A stretch of 64,000 nt of DNA from Collinsella sp. (GTDB lineage: Bacteria; Actinomycetota; Coriobacteriia; Coriobacteriales; Coriobacteriaceae): the NCBI GenBank assembly GCA_019419545.1, contig DXZT01000031.1, positions 1 through 64,000 of the forward strand, in the 5' to 3' direction. Numbering within the stretch: the first letter of the stretch is position 1; each line of letters opens with the position of its first letter. The translations under genes were made by a program, and so were the position numbers. Below the pieces are notes generated by a model, which was not told the origin of the DNA, did no database searches, and saw only the letters and a list, made by a program, of their open reading frames with translations. Below are positions 34,406 to 44,100 of this stretch, one piece after another.

Positions 34406-34783
34406 CTACTGGTCCCGGTCGCTGTCCCGTCCCAGCATCGCCCTCAGCTTCTCAAAGCTTTCCTCGCTCAGGCAGTGCTCCATGTGGCAGCCCTCTTGCG
34501 ACGCGACCTCAGCCGAAACACCCGCATCCTCCAGCAGCCCCACGAAAAAGCAGTGGCGCTCCCACATTTGACGGGCAACCTCAAGACCGCGTTCCGTCAG
34601 ATGCACGTCGCGTTTGCCCATCTCCACGTAGCCGGTGCTCTCCAAGGCCGCCATGGCTTTAGAGACGCTTGCTTTGGTTACGCCCAAGTATTCGGCAACG
34701 TCGATCGAGCGCACGATGCCCTGACGTTCCGATAGAACGTAGATCGATTCGAGATAGTCTTCTCCGGATTCACGCAGGGCCAT
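34406..34783 (-). CDS. DtxR/MntR family metal-dependent repressor
   Basis: 125 aa. SGEDYLESIYVLSERQGIVRSIDVAEYLGVTKASVSKAM is the winged-helix domain. The HLTERGLEVARQMWERHCFFVGLLEDAGVSAEVASQEGCHMEH segment carries the Glu, Cys, Glu and His positions of the metal site. There is no C-terminal SH3-like domain, as in MntR. It probably represses Mn or Fe uptake genes when metal is bound. No transporter is adjacent. AAAGG precedes the ATG. Confidence 0.9.
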   Translation of the reverse strand: MALRESGEDYLESIYVLSERQGIVRSIDVAEYLGVTKASVSKAMAALESTGYVEMGKRDVHLTERGLEVARQMWERHCFFVGLLEDAGVSAEVASQEGCHMEHCLSEESFEKLRAMLGRDSDRDQ

Positions 34784-34845
34784 GGGCCGCCTTTCGCGAT
34801 GGCTTCTAGTTAGCCTTTGGATACTTTTGCTTGATTTACTTTACC

Positions 34846-34897
34846 GCAAAAGTTGCCCATGTCTTACTACTTTGCCTAAAAGTTAGCCGTGTTTCAC
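34846..34897. promoter_or_regulatory. Direct repeats upstream of the DtxR-type gene
   Basis: GCAAAAGTTGCCCATGTC (from 34846) and CTAAAAGTTAGCCGTGTT (from 34876) are imperfect repeats spaced about 29 bp apart, with another GTTAGCC at 34808-34815. They resemble DtxR-type half-sites and may be autoregulatory. The rest of 34784-34971 holds no gene. Confidence 0.4.
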
Positions 34898-34971
34898 AAA
34901 ACGTGCGGGACGAAAACAAAATGGGGACGCCCCGCAAGGAGTGTCCCCAGGCACCGGGTGCCGGCCCGCAG

Positions 34972-35742
34972 TTACATCAGCCCAAAGTGCTTGGCGGCGT
35001 TGTAGATGCCGTCGTCATCCACGGCGGTCGTCACATAGGTCGCTGCAGCTTTCACGGTCTCCTGCGCGTTGCCCATGGCCACACTTGTGCCCACGGCCGA
35101 GAACATCGACAGGTCGTTCTCGCCGTCGCCAAAGGCAATCGCCTCGCTCGCGTCGACACCCAGGCGTTCCAGCGTCGCCGCGACACCCAGGTCCTTACCG
35201 CCGTTGGCAGGGATAATGTCGCAGAACAAATCACACCAGCGCGTAGTGAGAGAATGCGACACCGCGTCGGTCACGATATGTTCGTCGGCAGGGTCCACAA
35301 AGGCGCAGAACTGGTAGACCGGCGCATCGAAGGCATGCTCAAACGGTTCCTCGTGGTAGACAATCCCCGCGTTGCTGCCGGCCGTCACCACGCGCTCGGA
35401 CAGGCGGTTCACAAACGAGTTCTCGCCCTGCATACACAGCGAGTCATAGCGCCCCTGCGCCACCTGGTCCACAATCGCCGCGACGTCGTCCGAATCGATC
35501 GGGCAGCTGCGGTAAACGCCCTTGGCATCAAAACAGTGCTGACCCGAAAGCGTGATGTACGCATCCCAACCAAGATCGAACAGCCAATCGGGCATCTGAT
35601 AGGTCGGGCGACCCGTGGCGATCACGCACGCAATCCCCTGCTCATGAAAGCTGTCGAGCACCTGCTGCGCCGACGCCGGAATCCGATGGGTCTTAAAGCT
35701 CAGCAACGTGCCGTCGATATCGAAAAACGCGGCCTTGATCAT
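34972..35742 (-). CDS. Cof-type HAD phosphatase
   Basis: 256 aa. DIDGTLLSF (motif I, two catalytic Asp), the IATGRPTYQM motif II region, a Cof-type cap domain in the middle, Lys in GGKDLGVAATLERLG (motif III) and FGDGENDLSMF (motif IV). Cof-type phosphatases act on sugar phosphates or flavin and pyridoxal phosphates, and the substrate is unknown. The ATG begins 6 bp after the uup stop, so the two are cotranscribed, and the Shine-Dalgarno sequence lies in the uup 3' end. Confidence 0.9.
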   Translation of the reverse strand: MIKAAFFDIDGTLLSFKTHRIPASAQQVLDSFHEQGIACVIATGRPTYQMPDWLFDLGWDAYITLSGQHCFDAKGVYRSCPIDSDDVAAIVDQVAQGRYDSLCMQGENSFVNRLSERVVTAGSNAGIVYHEEPFEHAFDAPVYQFCAFVDPADEHIVTDAVSHSLTTRWCDLFCDIIPANGGKDLGVAATLERLGVDASEAIAFGDGENDLSMFSAVGTSVAMGNAQETVKAAATYVTTAVDDDGIYNAAKHFGLM

Positions 35743-35748
35743 CCTCGC

Positions 35749-37608
35749 CTACTCCTCGCCCTCGAGCTTCTCGCTCGCCTCGAGCCACGCCATCTCCAAC
35801 TCGTCCATGGCGGCGTGGGCCTCGTCGATCTTTGCCTGCTGCTCGCCCAGCGCCGTGTAATTGGTGGGGTCGACCTGCGCCATCGCAGCCTCGGCCTCCT
35901 CCACGCGAGCGCGCTGCGTCTCCATCTTGCGCTCGAGCGAGCTCACCTCGCGGCGGAGCTTCTGGCGCTCGGCGTTGGAAAGACCGTTGGGCTGCCCGCT
36001 CGTCTTGGGCTTTTCGGCCGCAACCGCTGCGGCGCCGGTGTCGAACGTGCCGGTCTTGGCACTCGGTGCGCCCACGGGCTCGCCCTCGGCCGTGGCGTTG
36101 CACAGGCGCAGGTACTGGTCCACGCCGCCGGGCATATGCGTCAGGTGACCGTCGAGCAGCGCCCACTGCTGGTCGGTCACGCGCTCCATCAAGAAGCGGT
36201 CGTGCGTCACCAGGATCAGCGTGCCGGGCCAGCCGTCGAGCAGGTCCTCGACAATCGCCAGCATATCGGTATCCAGGTCGTTGCCGGGCTCGTCCAGGAT
36301 AAGCACGTTGGGCTCGTCCAGGATCGTCAGCAGCAGCGACAGGCGACGGCGCTGGCCGCCCGAAAGATCGCCGATGCGACTCCAGAGCTGCTGTGTCGTA
36401 AAGCCCAGGCGCTCGCAAAGTTTCTCTGGCGAAGTCTCCTTGCCGTCGATGACGTAGTACTTCTTATAGTGGCTGAGCACCTCGCGGATCGTGTCGCCCA
36501 TGTAGGGTTCGAGCTCCTCGAGCTGCTGCGACAGCACGCCAAAGCGCACCGTCTGGCCGATCTTCACGCGGCCGCGCAGGGGCGCGATCTTGCCCTGGAT
36601 CACGTCGAGCAAAGTCGACTTGCCGGCGCCGTTCTCGCCCAAAAGACCATAGCGGTCGCCCGCACCAATGAGCCAGGTCACGTCGTTGAGCACCTGCTTG
36701 GGCGCGCCATCGGTATCCGCATAGCCGGCGTCCACGTCGACCACATCGATAACCTGCTTGCCCAGGCGGCTCACGGCCAGGCGCTTGAGCTCCAGCTCGT
36801 CACGCACGGGCGGCACGTCGGCGATCAGCTCGCGAGCGGCATCCACGCGAAACTTGGGCTTGGTGGAGCGCGCCTGGGCACCGCGGCTCAGCCACGCGAG
36901 CTCCTTACGTGCCATGTTGCGACGGCGCTCCTCGGTAACCGCGGCCATGCGGTCGCGTTCCACGCGCTGCAGGATATATGCCGAATAGCCGCCCTCGAAG
37001 GGATCGACCTGGCCGTCGTGAACCTCCCACATGCTGGTGCAGACCTCGTCCAAGAACCAGCGATCGTGCGTGACCACGAGCATCGCGCCCTGACCGCGCT
37101 GCCAGCGGGCCTTTAAGTGACGCGCAAGCCAGTTGATGGTGCGCATGTCCAGATGGTTGGTGGGCTCATCGAGCATGAGCACGTCATAGTCGCCGATCAG
37201 CAGGCGCGCGAGGTCCACGCGGCGGCGCTGACCGCCCGAGAGCTCGCCTACCATGCCCTCCCAGGGCACATCGCTAATGAGGCCGGCGAGGATCTGGCGC
37301 GTACGGGGGCTCGACGCCCACTCGTACTCGGGGGCGTCACCCACAACGGCATGATGCACGGTATCGGTATCGACAAGCTGGTCCTTTTGGCCGAGTAGAC
37401 CGATCGTGATGCCGCGGCGGTGCGTCACGCGTCCGTCATCGGGCTCCAGCGTGCCGGCGAGCACGCTCAGCAGCGTCGACTTGCCGTCGCCGTTTTTACC
37501 GACAATACCAATGCGGTCGCCCTCGCCCACGCCGAGCGTCACGCTATCGAAAATATGCTTGGTGGGAAACTCTAGGCTGACGGAATCGCATCCCAAAAGA
37601 ATCGCCAT
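35749..37608 (-). CDS. uup: ABC-F family ATPase (Uup-like)
   Basis: 619 aa with two ABC ATPase domains in tandem and no membrane segments. First domain: GIVGKNGDGKSTLL, LSGGQRRRVDLARLL, VLMLDEPTNHLD. Second: GLLGENGAGKSTLL, LSGGQRRRLSLLL, VLILDEPGNDLD. The C-terminal coiled coil (SNAERQKLRREVSSLERKMETQRARVEEAEAAM) is the Uup hallmark. ABC-F proteins act on ribosomes, and Uup also affects DNA metabolism in E. coli. GGAGCAGG precedes the ATG. Upstream in-frame codons overlap an F1 repeat and are rejected. Confidence 0.9.
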   Translation of the reverse strand: MAILLGCDSVSLEFPTKHIFDSVTLGVGEGDRIGIVGKNGDGKSTLLSVLAGTLEPDDGRVTHRRGITIGLLGQKDQLVDTDTVHHAVVGDAPEYEWASSPRTRQILAGLISDVPWEGMVGELSGGQRRRVDLARLLIGDYDVLMLDEPTNHLDMRTINWLARHLKARWQRGQGAMLVVTHDRWFLDEVCTSMWEVHDGQVDPFEGGYSAYILQRVERDRMAAVTEERRRNMARKELAWLSRGAQARSTKPKFRVDAARELIADVPPVRDELELKRLAVSRLGKQVIDVVDVDAGYADTDGAPKQVLNDVTWLIGAGDRYGLLGENGAGKSTLLDVIQGKIAPLRGRVKIGQTVRFGVLSQQLEELEPYMGDTIREVLSHYKKYYVIDGKETSPEKLCERLGFTTQQLWSRIGDLSGGQRRRLSLLLTILDEPNVLILDEPGNDLDTDMLAIVEDLLDGWPGTLILVTHDRFLMERVTDQQWALLDGHLTHMPGGVDQYLRLCNATAEGEPVGAPSAKTGTFDTGAAAVAAEKPKTSGQPNGLSNAERQKLRREVSSLERKMETQRARVEEAEAAMAQVDPTNYTALGEQQAKIDEAHAAMDELEMAWLEASEKLEGEE

Positions 37609-37652
37609 ATGCCCTGCTCCTTCGTAGAAATTCAACGTTCTCCATGATAGCG

Positions 37653-37693
37653 AAAACCACCACAAAGGGGACGGGCGCCTTCGTGGTGGTTTT
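37653..37693. repeat. Palindromic repeat F1, copy 6
   Basis: CCACCACAAAGG palindrome with spacer GGACGGGCG, between pstB and uup, 45 bp upstream of the uup start. One arm has CTTCGTGG. Confidence 0.88.
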
Positions 37694-37717
37694 GGGCAAG
37701 CGCACCAGCACACGACA

Positions 37718-37755
37718 CAAAAAGGCGGGCCATCTCCCGCAAGAGATGACCCGCC
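37718..37755 (-). terminator. Intrinsic terminator of the pst operon
   Basis: On the minus strand, GGCGGGTCATCTC (37755-37743) pairs with GAGATGGCCCGCC (37736-37724), followed by TTTTTGTG. It lies 57 bp after the pstB stop. Confidence 0.92.
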
Positions 37756-37811
37756 TCTCCAATCAGTCCCGTGGCGACCGTGGCCGCCACGGGCCTCAAG
37801 CATGTTCCGGA

Positions 37812-38680
<869 letters not shown>

Positions 38681-38684
<4 letters not shown>

Positions 38685-39607
38685 TCGGCCGTCATCCTCC
38701 TTGCCAGTTGCTTGCCCACGATACGGGCGACTACGTTAAACAGCAGCACGCAAATCATCAGCAGTGCCGCGGTGCCCCAGACGATCTGCTGGGCCTCGGG
38801 GCTGCCCTCGCCATAGATCTTGTAGATGTGCACGGCCAGCGACTCGCCGGGACGGAACACGTTCCAGGCGCAGGTGGGGCTCGACAGGTTAAAGCTCAAG
38901 AAGTTCAGGCAAACCGGCGAGCTCATGCCCGAGGTAAAGAGCAGCGCCGCGGCCTCGCCAAAGACACGGCCGGCCGAAAGCACGATGCCGGTCACGATGG
39001 CGGGCATGGCCTCGGGGATCAGAATGTGCAGCGTGGCCTCCCAGCGGGTGAGTCCCATGGCCAGGCACGCATCGCGCTGGGCTTGCGGCACGTCCTCGAG
39101 TGCCTGCTGGATCACGCGCACCAGGATGGGGATGTTGAACATGGTGAGCGCGACGGCGCCGGAGATGATGGAGTACTTCCAGCCCAGCTGCACCGAGAAC
39201 ACCAGAAAGCCGAACATGCCTACGACAATGGAGGGCAGCGAGGACAGCGTCTCGATGGCGGTCGAGGCGATGTCGCGAATAGGCCCATCGGGCGCGTACT
39301 CAACCAAAAAGACCGCGCCGCCCAGGCTAATGGGCACCGAGATGATCAGGGTGATCAGCAGCAGATAGAACGAGTCGAACAGCTGGTAGAGCACGCCGCC
39401 CTGCGTTCCGTTGGCGCGTGCGGGCTGCGTGAGAAAGCCCGGCTGGAACAGCGTCGAGATACCCTCGAACAGGATGTAGGCCACCATGGAGACGACGATA
39501 AGCATGACGATGGCGACAATCGCCGTCAGCACGCCCGTGGCGATGCGGTCCTGCTTTTGGACACGCCCGAGTCTCGCCTCGTCGATGTGGATGCGCGTGC
39601 TAGCCAC
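38681..39607 (-). CDS. pstA: Phosphate ABC transporter permease PstA
   Basis: 308 aa with six membrane helices. The permease loop EALEDVPQAQRDACLAMGLTRWEATLHILIPEAMPAIVTG is the EAA motif that contacts PstB. ISVPISLGGAVFLVEYAPDG is typical of PstA. A GTG start overlaps the end of pstC by 8 bp. It forms the membrane channel together with PstC. Confidence 0.95.
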
Positions 39608-40508
39608 GAGCCTTCGCCCCCTTGCGGCCGATAAGGTGGATGATCAGGATAAAGATGAGGCTCATGCCCATCAGCAGCAGACCGAGCGCCCACAGAACGT
39701 CGTCCTGGGCCGAGCCCTCGGCATAGACCGCCATGGACGTGGTGAGCGTGGTGGTAATGGTCGAGGCAGGCGACAGCAGCGACGTCGGCATGGCCTCGAT
39801 GCCGCCGATAACCATGCGCACGGCGAGCGTTTCGCCAAAGGCGCGGGTCATGCCAAGGATGACCGCGGTCATGAGCGACGGCATGGCGGACTTGAGCACC
39901 ACGTGCCAGATGGTCTGCCAGCGGGTGTAGCCCAGCGCGAGCGAACCCTGGCGGTAGCTATCGGGCACGGCGCGCAGGCCATCGACCGAAAGCGTGGTCA
40001 TCGTCGGCAGAATCATGACGGCCAGCACGATGGCGCCGGGCAAGATGCCCAGGCCTGTGCTCACGTGGAAAACGCTCTTCATAAGGCCGACGACCACGTG
40101 AAAACCGATCAGGCCAAAGACGACCGAGGGAATACCGGTCAAAAGCTCAATGAGCGGCTGAAAAACCCTGGAGCCAAACTTAGGCTGAATCTCGACCGCA
40201 AAGATGGCAGAGCCGATGGCGATGGGCAGCGCGATAAGCGTGGAGAGCACCATGACCGCAAACGAGGTGACGATCAGGGGCAGGGCGCCGGTATAGGGCA
40301 GGCCGTTTTCGGCCGTGTTGGCCAGGTCCCACTTGGTACCGGTAAAAAACTCGACGACCGAGACGCCGTCCTTGAGAAAAGCCGAGAGACCCTTTTGGGC
40401 GACCATAAAGATGAGCGCGGCAACGACAAGCGTCACGAGCGCTACGCACGCACCCGTGACGCCCAGGCCCACGTTCTCAAGCTCGCGCTTTGGCAGCTGT
40501 TTTGCCAT
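39600..40508 (-). CDS. pstC: Phosphate ABC transporter permease PstC
   Basis: 302 aa with six membrane helices. KWDLANTAENGLPYTGALPLIVTSFAVMV and LLTGIPSVVFGLIG are PstC hallmarks. RAVPDSYRQGSLALGYTRWQTIWHVVLKSAMPSLMTAVILG is the EAA loop. GGAAAGG precedes the ATG. It starts 24 bp after pstS and overlaps pstA at its end. Confidence 0.95.
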   Translation of the reverse strand: MAKQLPKRELENVGLGVTGACVALVTLVVAALIFMVAQKGLSAFLKDGVSVVEFFTGTKWDLANTAENGLPYTGALPLIVTSFAVMVLSTLIALPIAIGSAIFAVEIQPKFGSRVFQPLIELLTGIPSVVFGLIGFHVVVGLMKSVFHVSTGLGILPGAIVLAVMILPTMTTLSVDGLRAVPDSYRQGSLALGYTRWQTIWHVVLKSAMPSLMTAVILGMTRAFGETLAVRMVIGGIEAMPTSLLSPASTITTTLTTSMAVYAEGSAQDDVLWALGLLLMGMSLIFILIIHLIGRKGAKARG

Positions 40509-40532
40509 TGCAAACCTTTCCGGGGCGATTGC

Positions 40533-41471
40533 TTATTTAGCAGAGACCTTACCGCTGGCGTCCTTGACGACCTTCATGGTAGAGACGGGGATAAAGCCCT
40601 GCTCCTCGACGAGTTTGCCCTGGACGTCGTCGGAAAGCATGAACTCCAGGAAGGCCTTGGTGGCCTCGTCGGCGTCCTTCGCGCAGTACATGTGCTCGGT
40701 AGCCCAGATCTTGAAGGAGTCGTCGGTGACGTTTGCGCTCTTGGGCTCCACGCCCTCGACCTTGATGGCGTTGAACTTGGAGTCGTCGAAGTGCGAGAAG
40801 TCGAGGTAGGAGATGGCATTGTCGGTGCTGCCCATCTGAGTCTGGACGTCGCCGGACTTGTCGAGCTCGGCGTCGCCCTTAAAGTCGACGGCCTCGTCGC
40901 CAAAGACGGCGGCCTCGAAGGTGGCGCGGGTGCCGGAGCCTGCCTTGCGGTTGAGGACGACGATCTTGGCGTCGTCGCCGCCGACCTCCTTCCAGTTGGT
41001 GATCTGGCCGGAGAAGATGCCCTTGAGCTGCTCGAGGGACAGATCATCGACCTTGACGTTCTTGGAGACGACAGGGCCCATGCCCACGACGGCGACCTCG
41101 TGATCGACGAGGCTCTTGACCTGATCGGCCTCGAGCTTGGTCTCGGCGAAGACGTCGGAGTTACCGATAGTAACGGTGCCGGCGGCAACAGCGGTCAGGC
41201 CCTTGCCCGAACCGTTGCCCGAACCGGAGACGGAGACGTCGGGATTGGCATCCATAAACTTCTCGGCAGCAGCCTCGACGAGAGCCTGGAACGAGGAGGC
41301 GCCGTCGTAGGTCACCTCGCCGGAGACGGACTCGGCAGCAGCGGCGCTGCCCTCAGCAGCGGTGTTGGCGGCGCCGGAGCCGCCGCAACCAACGAGACCG
41401 AGACCGACAATGCTGGCAAGACCACCAGCGAGGCCGAGGAACTGACGACGAGAATAAGCCTGATCGAGCAT
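40533..41471 (-). CDS. pstS: Phosphate-binding lipoprotein PstS, Tat-type signal
   Basis: 312 aa. The N-terminus has SRRQFLGLAG, a twin-arginine motif, followed by a hydrophobic stretch and the lipobox LVGC (Cys about residue 29). It is therefore likely exported folded and lipid-anchored on the outer face. A Ser/Ala/Glu linker precedes the binding domain: GSGNGSGKG, VVGMGPVVSKNVKVDDLSLEQLKGIFSG, RKAGSGTRATFE (phosphate-site loop) and GSTDNAISYLDF. AAAGGA precedes the ATG. It is the first gene of pstSCAB. Confidence 0.94.
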   Translation of the reverse strand: MLDQAYSRRQFLGLAGGLASIVGLGLVGCGGSGAANTAAEGSAAAAESVSGEVTYDGASSFQALVEAAAEKFMDANPDVSVSGSGNGSGKGLTAVAAGTVTIGNSDVFAETKLEADQVKSLVDHEVAVVGMGPVVSKNVKVDDLSLEQLKGIFSGQITNWKEVGGDDAKIVVLNRKAGSGTRATFEAAVFGDEAVDFKGDAELDKSGDVQTQMGSTDNAISYLDFSHFDDSKFNAIKVEGVEPKSANVTDDSFKIWATEHMYCAKDADEATKAFLEFMLSDDVQGKLVEEQGFIPVSTMKVVKDASGKVSAK

Positions 41472-41616
41472 GATCTTCCTTTCATACATGCGACTCGCGG
41501 GCACCCCGCCCGCTTTGCTGTTTGGAAAGATACGGCCCCGACCGGGCAGCGCCCGCGCCAACTGCGGTTTTTTACGGGCATCTGATAGACCCTTACCGCA
41601 AGCGCGGCTCGGCTTT

Positions 41617-41633
41617 ACAAACGAATAACAAAC
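41617..41633 (-). promoter_or_regulatory. Possible PhoP/PhoB-type box upstream of pstS
   Basis: On the minus strand GTTTGT occurs twice with an 11-bp period (GTTTGTTATTCGTTTGT). Eleven-bp direct repeats are the usual layout of response-regulator phosphate boxes. It lies about 146 bp upstream of the pstS start. The consensus match is weak. Confidence 0.35.
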
Positions 41634-41674
41634 CCGCCACCAAGCATGACCCGCCTTTTACACCAATAAAAACA

Positions 41675-41743
41675 AAGTTGCGGTGAAATAGTTCCTGCTT
41701 GGCCATCAAATGGCCCATTCTAGGAACTATTCCACCGCAACTT
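41675..41743. repeat. Palindromic repeat F3, copy 1
   Basis: 22-bp arms (41675-41696 and 41722-41743, one mismatch) containing TTGCGGTG and ATAGTTCC. A related copy lies at 44975-45042. It is located between pepV and the pst promoter region. Confidence 0.85.
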
Positions 41744-41790
41744 AAAAAACCCGGACGAAAGGGGTGCTAAGTTGTTAAAACGCCGCAGCC

Positions 41791-43227
41791 TTAAAGCTCA
41801 AGCTCGTTCAAACGTAAGATTGCCACGATGTAGATCTTGAGCGCTTGCTTGAGCTGTTCCTCGTTGGCGCACTCGTTGGGACCGTGCATCTGGCCGCCCC
41901 ATGCGGGCAGCTCCAGACCGGTCTCCTCGGGGCCAAACGAGACGGCGCGGGCAAAGTTGCGCGCGTACGTGCCGCCGCCCATGGCAAAGGGCTCAGCATG
42001 CTTGCCCGTAAACTCGTTATAGGTATCAATAAGCGCCTTCACGGCCGGATCGTCGGCAGAGACCGAGAACGGCACCTTCGCACGACCCACACGGCACGTC
42101 ACGCCAAAACGGCCCACGAGCGGATCGAGCTGCTCGCGGATGGTATCGGCACTCGTGCTGTCGGGGAAGCGCACGTCGATGACCTGCTCGATGTGGCCAT
42201 CCACCACACGGATGACGCCGGGATTGCAGGTGAGCGGGCCAAACGCGGGGCTCGTCGCATCGATGCCCAAGCCGCGGCCATAGGCGTCCGCATGCACAAA
42301 AGCCAGGAACTTGACGAACTCGTGCTCGGCAGGTCTCAGCAGGCGCTCGTCGCGCGCACCAAACGCGTCCTCGGCCTCGCGCAGATACGCCACGATCAGC
42401 CCGACGGCGTTGATCGTTCCCTCTGGCATCGAGGCATGACCGCCAATGCCGTGGGCGAAAATCTGCGCATGCCCGTTATCGAGCGCCGTGATCTCCAGGC
42501 GGTCGCCGTTCTCGACCGGCGCCGGCAGCTCATCGGCGGCAATCGCAAGCTCGCAGATAGACTGCGACGGAATGGCGTTGCTCGCCTCGGCACCGCTCCA
42601 GGACACAATGCGCCCGCCGTCGATCTTGGAGCTCACAAATGTCGCCCCAAACTGGCCCTTCTCGGCATTACAGACCGGGAACTCGGCATCGGGCGTAAAC
42701 AGAAAGTCGGGGTTCGCGTGGTTCTCCAGATAATGGTGAACGTCGGACATGCCCACTTCCTCATCGCAGCCCAGCAGTGCGCGGAAGGTGTAGCGCGGAA
42801 CAATGCCGTGCTTGAGCAGATAGGCGCCGGCGTAGAGCGACAGCACCGCCGGACCCTTGTCGTCGATAACGCCGCGGCCGAGCAGCCAGCCCTCGCGACG
42901 CTCCATCGCAAACGGGTCGGTGTTCCAGCCCGGGCCGGCGGGCACCACGTCCACGTGGCAGATGGTCGCGAGCTGCTTGTCGCCGCGGCCAGGAATATCG
43001 GCAATGCCCACATAGCCCTCGTCGTCGCTCGTCTGATAGCCGAGCTTCTGCGCGATGCCGAGCGCACAGTCGAGCGCGTCACGGACCGGGCGGCCAAACG
43101 GCGCGCCGGGCTCTGCATCGGCAGAAACTGCCACGGACGGATAGCTCACCAGCTGCTCGATATCGGCGACGACATCTTCCCAGACCTCGTCGACATACTC
43201 AGCGACGCTCTGCTCCACCTGATTCAT
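41791..43227 (-). CDS. PepV-like M20 dipeptidase
   Basis: 478 aa, the length of PepV/Sapep dipeptidases. Metal-site motifs: ATICHVDVVPAGPGWNTDPF (His, Asp), LLGRGVIDDKGP (bridging Asp), LLGCDEEVGMSDV (Glu-Glu), FTPDAEFPV (Asp), and MHGPNE with the final His. The central lid domain carries GIGGHASMPEGTINA. It should hydrolyse dipeptides in the cytoplasm with zinc or manganese. GGAGG lies about 6 bp before the ATG at 43227. It follows a HAD phosphatase gene 54 bp upstream on the same strand. Confidence 0.9.
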   Translation of the reverse strand: MNQVEQSVAEYVDEVWEDVVADIEQLVSYPSVAVSADAEPGAPFGRPVRDALDCALGIAQKLGYQTSDDEGYVGIADIPGRGDKQLATICHVDVVPAGPGWNTDPFAMERREGWLLGRGVIDDKGPAVLSLYAGAYLLKHGIVPRYTFRALLGCDEEVGMSDVHHYLENHANPDFLFTPDAEFPVCNAEKGQFGATFVSSKIDGGRIVSWSGAEASNAIPSQSICELAIAADELPAPVENGDRLEITALDNGHAQIFAHGIGGHASMPEGTINAVGLIVAYLREAEDAFGARDERLLRPAEHEFVKFLAFVHADAYGRGLGIDATSPAFGPLTCNPGVIRVVDGHIEQVIDVRFPDSTSADTIREQLDPLVGRFGVTCRVGRAKVPFSVSADDPAVKALIDTYNEFTGKHAEPFAMGGGTYARNFARAVSFGPEETGLELPAWGGQMHGPNECANEEQLKQALKIYIVAILRLNELEL

Positions 43228-43281
43228 AGACTGCCTCCTTACCAATGAGCGGCAAGCGTACCCGCCCCTCACATTTAGTTC

Positions 43282-43944
43282 CTAGATAGAGAAAAGTTTA
43301 GCAAGCTCGGCCACCGAGTGCACCACTGCATCGGCACCCGCCGCCTCATGCTCACCCGGCGCCGCCGCGCCCGAATAGATGCCGATGCACGGCACGCCCA
43401 TCGCGTGCGCACCCTCGACGTCGTTAAAGCGATCGCCGATCATCACGGCATCGTCCGCCGTCGCGCCGAGCGCCGCCAGGGCATCGCGAACCGAATCGGC
43501 CTTGGTCTCGCGCCCCTGCGGCGGATTCATGCCAACCACGGCTTCGAACTGAGAAAGACCAAGCTCATGCACCATGTCGATGCATTTGGCCTCCATGCGT
43601 GACGTCGCCACGGCCATACGCTTGCCCCGGGCGGCCAACTCATCCAGCAGCTCGGGAATCCCATCGAACACGGGGTACTCCTCCGGTCCCAGCTCATCAA
43701 AAAAGGCGCGGTACTCGTCGGCCACCACAAGCGACTCCTCGCGGGAAAAGCCGTAAAAGTCGTGAAAGCTCTTCCACAGGGGCGGCCCGATCATGCGGCG
43801 CAGATCACCCATCTGCGTCTCCGAAAACCCGCGCGCAGCCAGCGTCTTGCGCGTCGAGGTCATCACTGCCCGACCCGTATCGGCCACCGTGCCGTCAAAA
43901 TCGAACAGCACAACCGGCCGCTCGCAAAGTTGCAATGCCGCCAT
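43282..43944 (-). CDS. HAD superfamily IA hydrolase (phosphoglycolate phosphatase-like)
   Basis: 220 aa. FDFDGTVADT (motif I), a small helical cap (GFSETQMGDLRRMIGPPLWKSF), AVATSRMEAKC (motif II), PQGRETKADSV with the motif III Lys, and VMIGDRFNDVEGAHAMG (motif IV). This fits Gph/PpaX-type phosphatases, and the substrate is undetermined. AAGGGTG precedes the ATG at 43944. It is the first gene of a pair with the PepV-like peptidase and divergent from the DegV gene. Confidence 0.87.
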   Translation of the reverse strand: MAALQLCERPVVLFDFDGTVADTGRAVMTSTRKTLAARGFSETQMGDLRRMIGPPLWKSFHDFYGFSREESLVVADEYRAFFDELGPEEYPVFDGIPELLDELAARGKRMAVATSRMEAKCIDMVHELGLSQFEAVVGMNPPQGRETKADSVRDALAALGATADDAVMIGDRFNDVEGAHAMGVPCIGIYSGAAAPGEHEAAGADAVVHSVAELAKLFSI

Positions 43945-44100
43945 CGGCACCCTTCTTCCCCAGTTGATGATTTCCACACCACCGCTTCAAACTGTTGACT
44001 ATTCAACAATTGAACCTAGCAATGTAGAGCAACTCCACTATACTTGTCGCACTTTGCTTTCAGAAGGCGGCGCTGCCGCGCCCCAACGAAAGGTGCAATT

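Noticed and set aside
34831..37116. A 760-codon open frame opposite uup and the Cof phosphatase
   Set aside because: Both opposite-strand genes are well supported by motifs. The antisense frame shows no family and results from the absence of stops in high-G+C sequence.
39486..41585. A 699-codon open frame opposite pstA, pstC and pstS
   Set aside because: It spans three unmistakable genes and their junctions, so it cannot be a real single gene.
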